Positions 35,222 through 45,205 of a stretch of DNA of 64,000 bases are shown here, in pieces. The stretch covers positions 806,001 to 870,000 of the forward strand of contig JADJAG010000008.1 of NCBI GenBank assembly GCA_016704325.1, written 5' to 3'. The position numbers and the translations under genes are program-made. Under the pieces are notes generated by a model, which had not been told where the DNA came from, made no database searches, and was given only the letters and a program-made list of their open reading frames with translations. This DNA is from Chitinophagaceae bacterium (GTDB lineage: Bacteria > Bacteroidota > Bacteroidia > Chitinophagales > UBA10324). Numbering within the stretch: the first letter of the stretch is position 1; the number at the start of each line of letters is the position of its first letter.

Positions 35222-35822
35222 CAATGCCGGCAAACGATTTAACTATGAATGGGTATTAAAAAATATCCGGTACACCTTTGAATCCGGAAACGCCTATGCA
35301 GTACTGGGACCGAATGGCAGCGGCAAATCAACACTGCTCCGCATGATTGCAGGATTGCTCGCACCCTCTACCGGCACCATCATTTATGAAGAGGCAAATC
35401 ATCCAATTGAAGTGGATCAGATTTTCAGGAAGCTGAGCATCTCTGCACCCTATCTCGAATTAGTGGAAGAACTCACCTTAGAAGAACACTTCGCTTTTCA
35501 ACAGCAGTTCAAGCCATTGCTTCATCAACTTTCCATAGCAGATGCAATAGCGATTACACAACTGAAACCCGGTTCATCAAAACAGATCCGCAACTACTCA
35601 TCCGGAATGAAGCAACGCCTGAAAGTAGCGCTGGCTGTCTTGTCTGATGTTCCAATGTTGTTGCTCGATGAACCCACAACGAATCTGGATGAAAAAGGTG
35701 TAGCCTGGTATGTTGATCTGATGAAAAAATTTGGCGGCGACAGGTTAATTATTGTTTGTTCCAATGTGGCAAGAGAATACAGTTTCTGCTCACAAAAAAT
35801 AGAAGTGCTTGATTTCAAGTAA
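35205..35822 (+). CDS. ABC transporter ATP-binding protein
   Basis: Protein of 205 residues, a single nucleotide-binding domain. It has Walker A GPNGSGKST (about 35-43), a signature reading YSSGMKQRL and Walker B MLLLDEPTTNLDE. The signature lacks the full LSGGQ consensus but is acceptable for the family. No permease is encoded next to it; the following gene is a polytopic membrane protein, though not of an obvious ABC permease type. Overlap with lpxA ties its expression to lipid A synthesis; whether it acts on an envelope lipid is inference. Confidence 0.88.
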   Translation: MKITINNAGKRFNYEWVLKNIRYTFESGNAYAVLGPNGSGKSTLLRMIAGLLAPSTGTIIYEEANHPIEVDQIFRKLSISAPYLELVEELTLEEHFAFQQQFKPLLHQLSIADAIAITQLKPGSSKQIRNYSSGMKQRLKVALAVLSDVPMLLLDEPTTNLDEKGVAWYVDLMKKFGGDRLIIVCSNVAREYSFCSQKIEVLDFK

Positions 35823-35880
35823 GACGGCAGAAAACCGGCTTATTGCTTTTTTTATACGGCCGGCATAGGCAAATTTACTG

Positions 35881-37146
35881 ATGATGGGTGCTGCAGAAAT
35901 CATACTGGTTATATGCTATACTTCAGCCGGCTGCTGGATCATTCTAAAACACCCCTTCTTCAATCAGTTCAAACTTCCGGCAATGTTGGTTGCCGGCGTT
36001 TTCCTGCTGAAAGTGCTTACCGGCATTGCTTATGGTTTGTTGCACATGCAATGGTATAGCGGCGGCGACACCTTTTCTTATTTTAATGAAAGTAAAATAT
36101 TGTTGAGCGCTCTGCCCGAGCATCCCGGGCATTTCTTCAGGCTTACTTTTTGGTATACTGTAAAGCCCCCACCAGCCGATCTGGCTGCATATGAATCGCA
36201 GATGATATACTGGAATGTGATGAATTCCTATTTCATGACGCGATTGAGTGCATTAATGAACTTAATGAGCTTCAGCCATTATTATGTGAATGTGGTGATC
36301 TTTAATTTTATCACGCTGACAGGTATTCTTTACCTCTTTCGGTGGTTATATGAATTTGTGATTTCCAATAAATACATTCTTCTGTTCCTGCTTTTTATTT
36401 TTCCTTCTGTTGCATTCTGGTCTTCAGGTATTCACAAAGACGGACTTGCACTGGCTTCAATCGGAATTATTCTTTTTAGCTTTCAAAAACTGCTACTGGC
36501 AATAAGATGGAAGACTGTATTCTTTTTTCTTTTTGGCTGCTGGTTGCTGCTGATGGTGCGAAACTATTTGTTGCTGTTGCTGTTGCCCTGCGTAGTGGCG
36601 TATGGACTCTCTGCTAAATTTCCAAAACGAAGCGTTCTCTTTTCCATTGCCGCTGCCTGCAGTTGTTACGCAGCAATACTTTTTCTGTATCTGTTATTTC
36701 CTACCATGAATTTAGCAGTAAAGATGATGCAACAACAACAAGAATTCCTGACCATTCCTGCTGCTGTTACATTGCCGGTATACACATTAGATGGAACACC
36801 GCATTCATTATTATTCGCCATTCCTTATGCACTGTCCAATTGCCTGCTGCTTCCTTCCATATTTGAAATGAAGGCATTAATTCAATTGCCATTTGCTGCA
36901 GATAACCTGCTACTCTTTCTATTGTTTGTTTCTTCAATACTTATCAGGAAGAAAAGAGACAAGCCTGTTGCGGCCTTTATTTTCTGCTTTATGTTTGCTG
37001 TTGCTGTTTTCTTATTTACCGGAAGTGTAGTACCCAACCTTGGTGCATTGTTACGCTATAAACTTCCGGGCATACTCTTCCTGTCAGCAAGCCTTGCCGG
37101 CATGATTGATTTTGAAAAAATACGAAGATGGCTGCGAATGAATTGA
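35881..37146 (+). CDS. Polytopic membrane protein of unknown function
   Basis: Protein of 421 residues with about ten predicted membrane helices and few soluble loops. The conspicuous polar motifs are YSGGDTFSYFNESK (about residue 58) and FPSVAFWSSGIHKDGLAL (about residue 178). Similar SGG/SGIxKDG motifs occur in membrane proteins of polysaccharide assembly, so a glycosyl-transfer or polymerase-like role is possible but unproven. It starts 58 bases after the ABC ATPase and is probably part of the lpx transcript. Confidence 0.7.
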   Translation: MMGAAEIILVICYTSAGCWIILKHPFFNQFKLPAMLVAGVFLLKVLTGIAYGLLHMQWYSGGDTFSYFNESKILLSALPEHPGHFFRLTFWYTVKPPPADLAAYESQMIYWNVMNSYFMTRLSALMNLMSFSHYYVNVVIFNFITLTGILYLFRWLYEFVISNKYILLFLLFIFPSVAFWSSGIHKDGLALASIGIILFSFQKLLLAIRWKTVFFFLFGCWLLLMVRNYLLLLLLPCVVAYGLSAKFPKRSVLFSIAAACSCYAAILFLYLLFPTMNLAVKMMQQQQEFLTIPAAVTLPVYTLDGTPHSLLFAIPYALSNCLLLPSIFEMKALIQLPFAADNLLLFLLFVSSILIRKKRDKPVAAFIFCFMFAVAVFLFTGSVVPNLGALLRYKLPGILFLSASLAGMIDFEKIRRWLRMN

Positions 37147-37173
37147 AGTCAACGGAAGCAACACCGGATTTAT

Positions 37174-39189
37174 TTATTGCCTGATCATTTTAGTGATCAT
37201 CATTTGATTGTTGAATACTGCCTTTGCAAAATAAATTCCCGGTGTCAATGCCCCGGCATCCAATGGTAACTGATTTTCCCCTTCTTCTAATTGTACTTCC
37301 TTAACAAGTATAGTTCTTCCATAAAAATCAACCACTTCAATTCTTCCTGTACCTGCTGATGCAGCACGTATCATTAGTGTCAGTTCATTATGGAAAGGTT
37401 GGGGGTATGAAAAGAAATCTAATGTGGATACAGCAACTTCATCTTCCGGTCGTAAAGGCATACAGGTTTGTATATTCGTTAAGCCGATTAATCCTACAAA
37501 ACCATCAGACGTGGTCTTATCAGCAGCCTGGTAGGCACCTATAACATTAGTAAGTTTTGTTACGGAACCAATGTCAGGACTCTTGGTAGAAAGCGAAATA
37601 TATATCTCCTTATTCGGACCGAAATCCAAAAAGGGACCATGACTTTCTGTTTCATCAAAATCCTCCATCCGTGTTCCACCATAGAGCGTAAAGAAATCAA
37701 GTTTCTGCTTCTGGCCAATAGGTAAATCCGTTAGCTTGGCAATAAAGGCATCCATATTAGGTCCATCATTACCCGGACCATTAAGATCACTGAGAAATGG
37801 AGCCTGCACACAGGTAGTGCAACTTAGGTTTGTACTGGTGGTAAGGCCTGTTACAATTACATACTTGAGCAAGGTAGCCGGATCCTGATACCATAGTATA
37901 CCATTTGAAACATCAATGGCATTACCACCATAAAAAGTACACCAGGGAATGTCTCCGTCGAGGGTAACTTTAGCAACATATGCATCATTATCTCCACCGC
38001 CGCCATATGTTTTGTCAAAGGCATTTCCGGTCTTATACATATTTGAACTCTGTGTCCATCCTGTCCAGAAAATATTGCCTTTTTGATCCAATGCCAGCCT
38101 TCTGCCGCGATCTGTATTGTTGCCTCCGAAATACAGGAACCACTGCGGACCTTGCGTAAGCACCGGATCCCATTTCATTAAGAAAGCATCAATGCAAACA
38201 CCTGCCCCATTGCAATGCATGGAGTTGCTGTTGTAGTCATCAGGCAGATTTGGTGGATCAATTTGTATATTAAAACTCTCCGTAGTGCCCGATATAATCG
38301 GAATGCTATAGCCCTTACTTGTATCTAAAACGATATCATGGCCACGGTCATCGAGGAATCCCCCGTAAAAACTAAAAAACTCCAGGTTTGAAAGACAATT
38401 ATCAAATTTGGCGATAAAACAGTCTCCGGTATTTGCAGTAGAATTGAAGGTACTGTCAAATTTGGTTAATGCATTACTGCCCATGTTATTACTCTTTGCT
38501 CTTCCGGTTACAAAAAGTTCGCTGGTAAATGGATCAACAGTAATAGCCAGAATATTATCAGGTGCGCCCTGGTTGAACTTATTGCCACCCAGTTTCACCC
38601 ACCGGAGCAGGTTGCCTGCTGTGTCGTATTTTGCAATAAATCCATCCCAGTTATCACCGACAGGTGATTGATAAACCGATGCATTGCAACTTTCTTCTTC
38701 TATGCAGGTTACTGTTGCTTTAGCGGATGGATCTGTATTCCTGATTTCACCGCCGATAAAAATGTATTTATGACCATTGTAATTGTCGAGCGCAATGGTA
38801 AACCCCATCTCCTTTCCGACAACAACATTGCCATTGGAAATATACTGGGTAGCAAAAACTTTCTTCCACATGATCTCGCCGCAATGATTAAACTTGGCGA
38901 TTATTACATCATCATTTCCTGATTTTATGCTGCTGTCGCATACTTCCAGACTACCGGTAACAGAACCGGAACGGCCTACAATGTAAATTTCCTCCGGGCT
39001 TACGGTATTATCCACCACAATCTGTTCAATGAATTCATTTTTATGTAACGTGGTACCCATATCAATATAGGAGCCCCAGGAAGGATAATAGCTTTGCGCG
39101 AATAAAAATTGAGGTGCAGCAAAAAGCAATAACAGCATCAAAACACTTGAATACTTGCAAACTGAATCCAGGCCTTTCCTGTTTTTCAT
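37174..39189 (-). CDS. T9SS-secreted SBBP-type repeat protein
   Basis: Protein of 671 residues. The N-terminal signal segment (about 13-32, VLMLLLLFAAPQFLFAQ) has a long basic lead. The body (about 40-580) consists of beta-propeller repeats with phrases such as KFDSTFNSTANTGDCFIAKFD, FFSFYGGFLDDRGHDI and IFWTGWTQS, each blade ending in FYGG or YFGG. The C-terminal tail (about 595-671, SYPQPFHNELTLMIR, PGIYFAKAVF) is T9SS type A. It is convergent with the membrane protein upstream. Its substrate or partner is unknown. Confidence 0.85.
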   Translation of the reverse strand: MKNRKGLDSVCKYSSVLMLLLLFAAPQFLFAQSYYPSWGSYIDMGTTLHKNEFIEQIVVDNTVSPEEIYIVGRSGSVTGSLEVCDSSIKSGNDDVIIAKFNHCGEIMWKKVFATQYISNGNVVVGKEMGFTIALDNYNGHKYIFIGGEIRNTDPSAKATVTCIEEESCNASVYQSPVGDNWDGFIAKYDTAGNLLRWVKLGGNKFNQGAPDNILAITVDPFTSELFVTGRAKSNNMGSNALTKFDSTFNSTANTGDCFIAKFDNCLSNLEFFSFYGGFLDDRGHDIVLDTSKGYSIPIISGTTESFNIQIDPPNLPDDYNSNSMHCNGAGVCIDAFLMKWDPVLTQGPQWFLYFGGNNTDRGRRLALDQKGNIFWTGWTQSSNMYKTGNAFDKTYGGGGDNDAYVAKVTLDGDIPWCTFYGGNAIDVSNGILWYQDPATLLKYVIVTGLTTSTNLSCTTCVQAPFLSDLNGPGNDGPNMDAFIAKLTDLPIGQKQKLDFFTLYGGTRMEDFDETESHGPFLDFGPNKEIYISLSTKSPDIGSVTKLTNVIGAYQAADKTTSDGFVGLIGLTNIQTCMPLRPEDEVAVSTLDFFSYPQPFHNELTLMIRAASAGTGRIEVVDFYGRTILVKEVQLEEGENQLPLDAGALTPGIYFAKAVFNNQMMITKMIRQ

Positions 39190-39734
39190 ACTATTTATTT
39201 CTTTAATGAGTTAACTTCGTTTAATATGCTACACAACAATCAGGCTCAAACAGATGGATTCACTGTCAAGGACTATAATCCGTATTAAACCAGCTGGAAA
39301 TTCATCCTGCCTGATAGCATACCGGCATTATTTTCATCTATCAACATCGAATGCATAAATAACCGGAATCAAACGAATTGAGTTATGGTTACCTACCGGG
39401 CAAATATAAGCACTGTGCACGAGCGTACGTAATATTTATGTTGTGCACCTTTTACTAGTATGGCATATGCCTGCTAAAATATTAAACCTGATAAAAAGGG
39501 AACTACCATTTACTTGTATACTATCCACTACTTAATAATAATTCCTCAAATAAATCAGTAAAAAAGCGCACCGCATGTATCATTTAAGCATACTTAAAAC
39601 GGATACCAACCAATTCACCTAAAGACTTATTTTAGCCGTCGCATTTTTACAGAAAACAGGCAATTACATTTAACGTGATTGCCGCCAACATCAAGTCATT
39701 CAATTTTCAATCAAAAATACATTCACCTGTTCTT
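39190..39734. other. Divergent intergenic region
   Basis: About 545 AT-rich bases between two divergent T9SS genes. No repeat array, hairpin terminator, RNA gene or convincing small frame was found; it must hold both promoters. Confidence 0.5.
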
Positions 39735-41933
39735 ATGAAATTCCTGCTCCCCGCATTCCTGCTTTTTTTTTCTTTAGAGGTTGCTGCTACCTGTAGCCTG
39801 CCTGCTCCCAACGGTTTAAAAACATCATCGGTTGCAAGCTGCCGTGCTGAATTGAAATGGAAAAAAGTGAATACTGCCACCAAATACAATATCGAATATA
39901 AAGAAACTACAGCAGCTAACTGGATTTCAATACTCACTTCAAATAATGCACTTTCCTATTCACTTACCGGGCTTGCTTCCAATACTTCCTACAATGTGAG
40001 GATTGCTCCGGTTTGTGCCAATAATGAAACCGGCAACTTCTCACCTGCTATTACAATCAACACTACTGCATGTTCTGTTCCGGTGAATCTGACAGTGTCC
40101 GGCATATCCCCCTCAGGTGCCATGTTGAGTTGGGTTCCACTTTGCGGAGAGACAAATTTTTCTGTGCGTTACCGCAAAACAGGTACTTCTGCCTGGACCA
40201 CCGTTGCAAACATCGCTTCTTCAAATTATGCAATATCCGGTCTGTTGCCTGAAACTGACTACCAGGTGCGTGTGCGCGCAAAATGTGGCAACCAACCTTC
40301 TGATTATTCTGCCATCGTTGAGTTCACCACAGCAAGTGCATCTGTTTCATCCAGGAAAAATGTATTGCTGGTGATAATTGATGATGCACGATTTGATTCC
40401 TACCAGGCAAATGGTGGTCCTGCATTTTTCAATGACACTGCTATTTCACGGATTGCCAATGAAGGAGCTAATTTTAAGCTGAGCTTTCCGGCTCAGTCAC
40501 AATGTGCACCCAGTCGTGCATCAATCACCAGCGGACTTTATCCGCACCTGCATGGAGTAACAGACAATCCGACACAGGCAAATTCTGATACCATTACACA
40601 AATTACCTTGCCACAGATATTGCAAGACAATGGTTACTATACAGGCCTTATCGGTAAATACCATGTTTCTAAGCATCCGCAACCCGGATTCGATTTCTGG
40701 ATGGAAGTACATGGCAGTGATTATACTGATACCAAATACAATATCAACGGAACTACGATTACTATACCCGGCCATTCTACCGATGTGGTATCTGACAGCG
40801 CCATTGGTTTCTTCCATAAAGTGCCACAGGACAAACCATTTTATCTGTGGTTAGCTTATGCTGCGCCGCACACACCACAAGTGCCGCGGCCTGAAGACAA
40901 TGGAATTTTTGACAATGAAACAATGCCGCAACCGGTAAGTCCTGATAAGTACACCCAGAATTATCCGGGTATCCTTTACAATTGTCATACTGCCAACAAC
41001 CCTGACGGCCTGGATGACTACTACCGTGGCTATTTCGAGTTATTGAATGGCGTAGAGGAAACGCTGGGCAATGTTTTTGATGAACTTTCAAATTTGGGCC
41101 TGATGGACAGCACCCTTATTATCTTTATGAGCGACAATGGTTATGTGATTGGTGAGCATATGTTGTTTGAGAAGCAAATGGCTTATGAGGAATCTATTAA
41201 AGTCCCGATTTTTATGCGCTATCCGGGTCTTATTCCGGCAGGCACACAAGTGACTAATAATCTGGCGATGAATATTGACATCGCGCCTACCATTCTCGAT
41301 TTTGCCGGCATTGAAGATACGTTCGGCATGCAGGGAATCTCCTTACTTAAAATGATGAACAATACCGCAGAGAGGAAAGAAATGATGTATGAATTCTTTA
41401 ATAAAGATTGTGTGCCTGACATCAGGGCGGTGCGTTCGATGGATTTCAAATATGTGAAATACAACTGCACACAGGTTACAGAGGAACTCTTTGACCTTGA
41501 AAATGACCCCCATGAAAATACCAACCTGGTCAACAATCCTGCTTTTGGCACCACCTTGCAGTTGTATCGTGATAAACTCACCTTTTGGCGGAATTTCTAC
41601 CAGGATTTCAGTTGGGACTCTTTATATACTTGTAGTCTTACCAATCCTCAAAAAATTGTTCAGGAAGATGGAAATGCTTTGTCGTTGCTTACAGTTCATC
41701 CCAATCCATCCAGCAGCGATATCATGGTGCATTTTATTTCTTCAGAAATGGCGCCTGCAACACTCCGGATAGTTAATGCTGTTGGCATAGTAGTTTTTGA
41801 AAAAAACTTTACTGATGCTGCTACCGAATTTTATGAACAAATTCCTGTAAGCCGGTTTCCGTCAGGCAACTATTTTACCTTAGTACAACATGGCAATCAA
41901 ATTTACAAGGAAGCTTTTATTCATCAGGAATAA
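39735..41933 (+). CDS. T9SS-secreted sulfatase with two fibronectin III domains
   Basis: Protein of 732 residues from the ATG at 39735, which gives the signal peptide MKFLLPAFLLFFSLEVAATC; an upstream ATG at 39675 is unlikely. Two fibronectin type III domains come first (about 20-110 and 110-200), then a type I sulfatase domain (about 212-620). Its metal ligands lie in LLVIIDDARFD, the active-site motif CAPSRASITSG holds the Cys that matures to formylglycine, and MSDNGYVIGEH carries further ligands. The end (about 650-732) is a T9SS tail. Maturation needs a sulfatase-modifying enzyme not found here. The target is probably a sulfated polysaccharide. Confidence 0.9.
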   Translation: MKFLLPAFLLFFSLEVAATCSLPAPNGLKTSSVASCRAELKWKKVNTATKYNIEYKETTAANWISILTSNNALSYSLTGLASNTSYNVRIAPVCANNETGNFSPAITINTTACSVPVNLTVSGISPSGAMLSWVPLCGETNFSVRYRKTGTSAWTTVANIASSNYAISGLLPETDYQVRVRAKCGNQPSDYSAIVEFTTASASVSSRKNVLLVIIDDARFDSYQANGGPAFFNDTAISRIANEGANFKLSFPAQSQCAPSRASITSGLYPHLHGVTDNPTQANSDTITQITLPQILQDNGYYTGLIGKYHVSKHPQPGFDFWMEVHGSDYTDTKYNINGTTITIPGHSTDVVSDSAIGFFHKVPQDKPFYLWLAYAAPHTPQVPRPEDNGIFDNETMPQPVSPDKYTQNYPGILYNCHTANNPDGLDDYYRGYFELLNGVEETLGNVFDELSNLGLMDSTLIIFMSDNGYVIGEHMLFEKQMAYEESIKVPIFMRYPGLIPAGTQVTNNLAMNIDIAPTILDFAGIEDTFGMQGISLLKMMNNTAERKEMMYEFFNKDCVPDIRAVRSMDFKYVKYNCTQVTEELFDLENDPHENTNLVNNPAFGTTLQLYRDKLTFWRNFYQDFSWDSLYTCSLTNPQKIVQEDGNALSLLTVHPNPSSSDIMVHFISSEMAPATLRIVNAVGIVVFEKNFTDAATEFYEQIPVSRFPSGNYFTLVQHGNQIYKEAFIHQE

Positions 41934-42281
41934 ATAGAAATGATCCCAAAAGGGTCAATCAAAACCTTCATTTTACCTTGATGATCGAAATTAGCTGTCA
42001 AGTAAAAGGATCCTGAGACCAGTGCAGGTTGGCACACTTAATTTTGAGATAAACTCAACCCATTGACGAGAATCTGAAAAAAATATACACCAAACACCGG
42101 CAACGGCAAATTCAAAAACCAACGCTATATACAGAGAAATTTTAATAAATCTAATTGATTGTGTATCGTCTGTCTATTATTGTCATAAGACAGCTATTTT
42201 TTGCAGAATGTCGTATTTTTAGCGTGTTAAGCCAGCTACTGCAGTTATTGCAAGTGGTTAGCTATTGCTAAATAATCAACT
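41934..42281. other. Intergenic region upstream of the SBBP pair
   Basis: About 350 AT-rich bases. A near-consensus -7 box (TATTTTTA) lies around 42210. No array, RNA or terminator was recognised. Confidence 0.45.
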
Positions 42282-45125
42282 ATGAGAAAAATCTTCACTA
42301 TTGCCTTGTTATGCCTTTTTGTTGCCCAAGTATCCGGACAACAGTTTTCGCAATCACTTAATATCACACTTTCAGAGAAAGCTTTTCTGGAAAATAAAGG
42401 ACAAGTGAAAGATCAGCAAGGTAGCGTAAACAACGAAGTGAAGTTTCTTTACAGCAATGGCATCTTCAACCTGGCTTTGAAAGAGAATAGCTTCAGTTAT
42501 GAATTATTCCAGTTAGTGGAAGACTGTGGTAATATGGATGAGGCGGGATATAAAACAACAGAAAGCGACATTAAAGACTTTGGAAGCAAGATTGCCGGCT
42601 CAACAAGGATTGACGTGGTTTTGCAGGGTGCCAATAAAAATGTGACGATAAAAGCTACTGACCCTTCCGGTGCCTTTTTCAATTTTTATTCAAGCCCGGT
42701 TGCAGTCAATAAACTTGAGAAAATAAATGCTTTTAATACGATCACCTATTATAATATCTATCCCGGAATTGATCTTGTCTTCAGTGCACCGGATCAGGAG
42801 CATGATACGCCTTTGCACTACGATTTTATTGTACACCCCGGCGCTGATCCATCTAAGATAAAACTGCACTACCAGGGCGACCAAACCCTGATGCTGCAAG
42901 AGAATGGCTCCCTGCAACTGAGTACTTCTATTGGTTATGTTCAGGAAGGAAAGCCCTTTTCTTTCCAGGATACCGATAAAAAAGAGATTGCCTCTTCCTA
43001 TGTAGTTGCGCAAAACACCGTGCAATACCTGCTTGCTGAATATGATAAAAGCAAGGTACTGGTAATTGATCCCACCCTCCTTTGGGCTTCCTACTATGGG
43101 GGTCCCGGCGATGAGGACGTAGCAAAGGTTTCTGTTGATAAACAACAACGGCCAATTATTGCAGGTAGCACATCCAGTATCATGGGCATTGCTACCACGG
43201 GTTCCTATCAGGTAACATATGGGGGCAATCCATCTGATTTATTTGTAGCTAAATTTAAAACCAATGGCAAACTAGACTGGGCTTCCTATTTAGGCGGAAG
43301 CAGCAAAGATCTGGGCTATGGTGCTATTGCCGACAAAAACAACAATATCATTCTTTACGGAAAATCAAGCAGTGAAGGATTAGCCACAACCGGGCAAATG
43401 GTTACCGGTGGGCAGGGTGATGCTATTGTTGCCAAATTTGATCCAAATGGGCTTATTCAATGGTGCACTTATAAGGGAAGTCTAAACGACGATCACTATA
43501 GAAATATACGTGCAGATGACAACGGCAATTTATATTGTGTAGGCTATACGGAAAGCCCTGAAAATATAACAACACCGGGTGCTTACCAGGCTATTTACGG
43601 TGGCGACGGCGATTGCCTTATTTCAAAATTCTCTGCGCAAGGCACAGAACTCTGGACTACCTATTTCGGCAATAACGGTTCAGATCGTTTTCATGCTGTC
43701 AATATAGATTTGTTTGATCACATCTTGTTTCAAGGTACTACCGGCAGCACCTCAGGAATGGCAACAGCAGGTACACATCAAACTATTTATGGGGGTGGCG
43801 AAGAAGATGTACTCATTGCGCAATTCGATACCAATGGTCATAGAATCTGGAGCACATACTACGGTGGTGAATTTTCTGATCGTGGCCGTGGGATTGAATC
43901 TGACAGCGCCGGTAACATTTATATTGGAGGCTTAACAGAAAGTGAAACCGGAATCTCTACACCGGGTGCACACCAGGAAAACTGGACGCCGGGTTATATA
44001 AATTCGGTGAGGCAGGAAGATGGATACGTAGCTAAATTTACCTCAACCGGTCAAATCATCTGGGCATCTTATTATGGTGGTGATGGATACGACCGTATCT
44101 GGGGCATTTCTCTTGATCGTGATGCCGAAGCGTTGTATGTTGCCGGCGGTACGCAAAGTAATGATTACATCGGTACACCTTCCGGCTGGCAATCAGAAAG
44201 AATTTCCGGAGCCGATGGCTTCTTTGCACGCTGGGATTTTGATGGAAACCTAATCTGGGGAAGCTACTGGGGAGGCTTTTCTGAAGACCACCTGCAGGAT
44301 ATTGAACCGGATGGCACAGGGTTCATCTATGTTCTTGGGGTAACTAATCAAAGCAGGATGCCTGTTACACCTAATGTACACCAAACAAAAACTGCAGGCG
44401 GAGATGAAGCAATGATCTGCAGGTTCTATCCCGGATTAGATTGTTTTGACTACAATGAACCAAACAATGAATTTATTAATGCAAAACAGATTACCGGCTG
44501 GGCACCGATTGATTCATTCTTTTATGGATACAATGGAAGTATTGTGAATAAAATGGACCAGGATTGGTTTAAGTTGAAAGTGAAATCGTCTGCTAAAAAT
44601 TTCATGTTGATTCTTACGGATAAGCCGGCAGGTTACAATCTGAAGCTTTACAATGCGCAACAGGTATTATTGCAAAGTGCCTCCAATCCTGCAAACATGA
44701 ATGATACTATAATCTTCAATAATGCGCAGGCGGCCTATTATTATATCCGTATTGCCCACGGCAAAAATACCTTCGACTCACTTAATTGTTACCGGATGAA
44801 AGTCTTTCAAAGCAGTTTCATTTTTGAAATGAAATCCAATGAAAATATGGTAACGTCAGAAACAACACTGTCGGCAATAACCGTCTACCCAAATCCGGCA
44901 ACCGACCATCTTACATTTAACATCACTACTGCTAAAACCGGTCCTGCAGCTATCCTGATCTATGATATGCTCGGCCGACTTCTTTACAATAATGAACTAT
45001 TGCTTGATGATGGTTACCAGCAGATTGATGTTCCAATTAATAATCTTCCGGAAGGCAGCTACAGGCTACTGCTAAAGAGCAGTGAAAAAAACTGGCTTTC
45101 CACATTTATCAAAGCCAGGCAATAA
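42282..45125 (+). CDS. T9SS-secreted SBBP beta-propeller protein, copy 1
   Basis: Protein of 947 residues. After the signal peptide (MRKIFTIALLCLFVAQVSGQ) comes a conserved N-terminal domain (about 30-265) opening with AFLENKGQVKDQ and closing with VLVIDPTLLWASYYGG, of the DUF7948 type. SBBP-type propeller repeats fill about 265-710 (WGSYWGG.SEDH, TPGAYQ, DAIVAKF). A domain resembling pre-peptidase C-terminal domains follows (about 720-860, DWFKLKVKSSAKNFMLILTD), then a T9SS type A tail. It is followed by a close paralogue 80 bases downstream. Confidence 0.87.
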   Translation: MRKIFTIALLCLFVAQVSGQQFSQSLNITLSEKAFLENKGQVKDQQGSVNNEVKFLYSNGIFNLALKENSFSYELFQLVEDCGNMDEAGYKTTESDIKDFGSKIAGSTRIDVVLQGANKNVTIKATDPSGAFFNFYSSPVAVNKLEKINAFNTITYYNIYPGIDLVFSAPDQEHDTPLHYDFIVHPGADPSKIKLHYQGDQTLMLQENGSLQLSTSIGYVQEGKPFSFQDTDKKEIASSYVVAQNTVQYLLAEYDKSKVLVIDPTLLWASYYGGPGDEDVAKVSVDKQQRPIIAGSTSSIMGIATTGSYQVTYGGNPSDLFVAKFKTNGKLDWASYLGGSSKDLGYGAIADKNNNIILYGKSSSEGLATTGQMVTGGQGDAIVAKFDPNGLIQWCTYKGSLNDDHYRNIRADDNGNLYCVGYTESPENITTPGAYQAIYGGDGDCLISKFSAQGTELWTTYFGNNGSDRFHAVNIDLFDHILFQGTTGSTSGMATAGTHQTIYGGGEEDVLIAQFDTNGHRIWSTYYGGEFSDRGRGIESDSAGNIYIGGLTESETGISTPGAHQENWTPGYINSVRQEDGYVAKFTSTGQIIWASYYGGDGYDRIWGISLDRDAEALYVAGGTQSNDYIGTPSGWQSERISGADGFFARWDFDGNLIWGSYWGGFSEDHLQDIEPDGTGFIYVLGVTNQSRMPVTPNVHQTKTAGGDEAMICRFYPGLDCFDYNEPNNEFINAKQITGWAPIDSFFYGYNGSIVNKMDQDWFKLKVKSSAKNFMLILTDKPAGYNLKLYNAQQVLLQSASNPANMNDTIIFNNAQAAYYYIRIAHGKNTFDSLNCYRMKVFQSSFIFEMKSNENMVTSETTLSAITVYPNPATDHLTFNITTAKTGPAAILIYDMLGRLLYNNELLLDDGYQQIDVPINNLPEGSYRLLLKSSEKNWLSTFIKARQ

Positions 45126-45205
45126 TTTCAACACCTCATTTCAAGCATAATCATAAAACTGATTTTATAAACACCAACATTTTCCTGAAATAAACAACAA
45201 CCATC

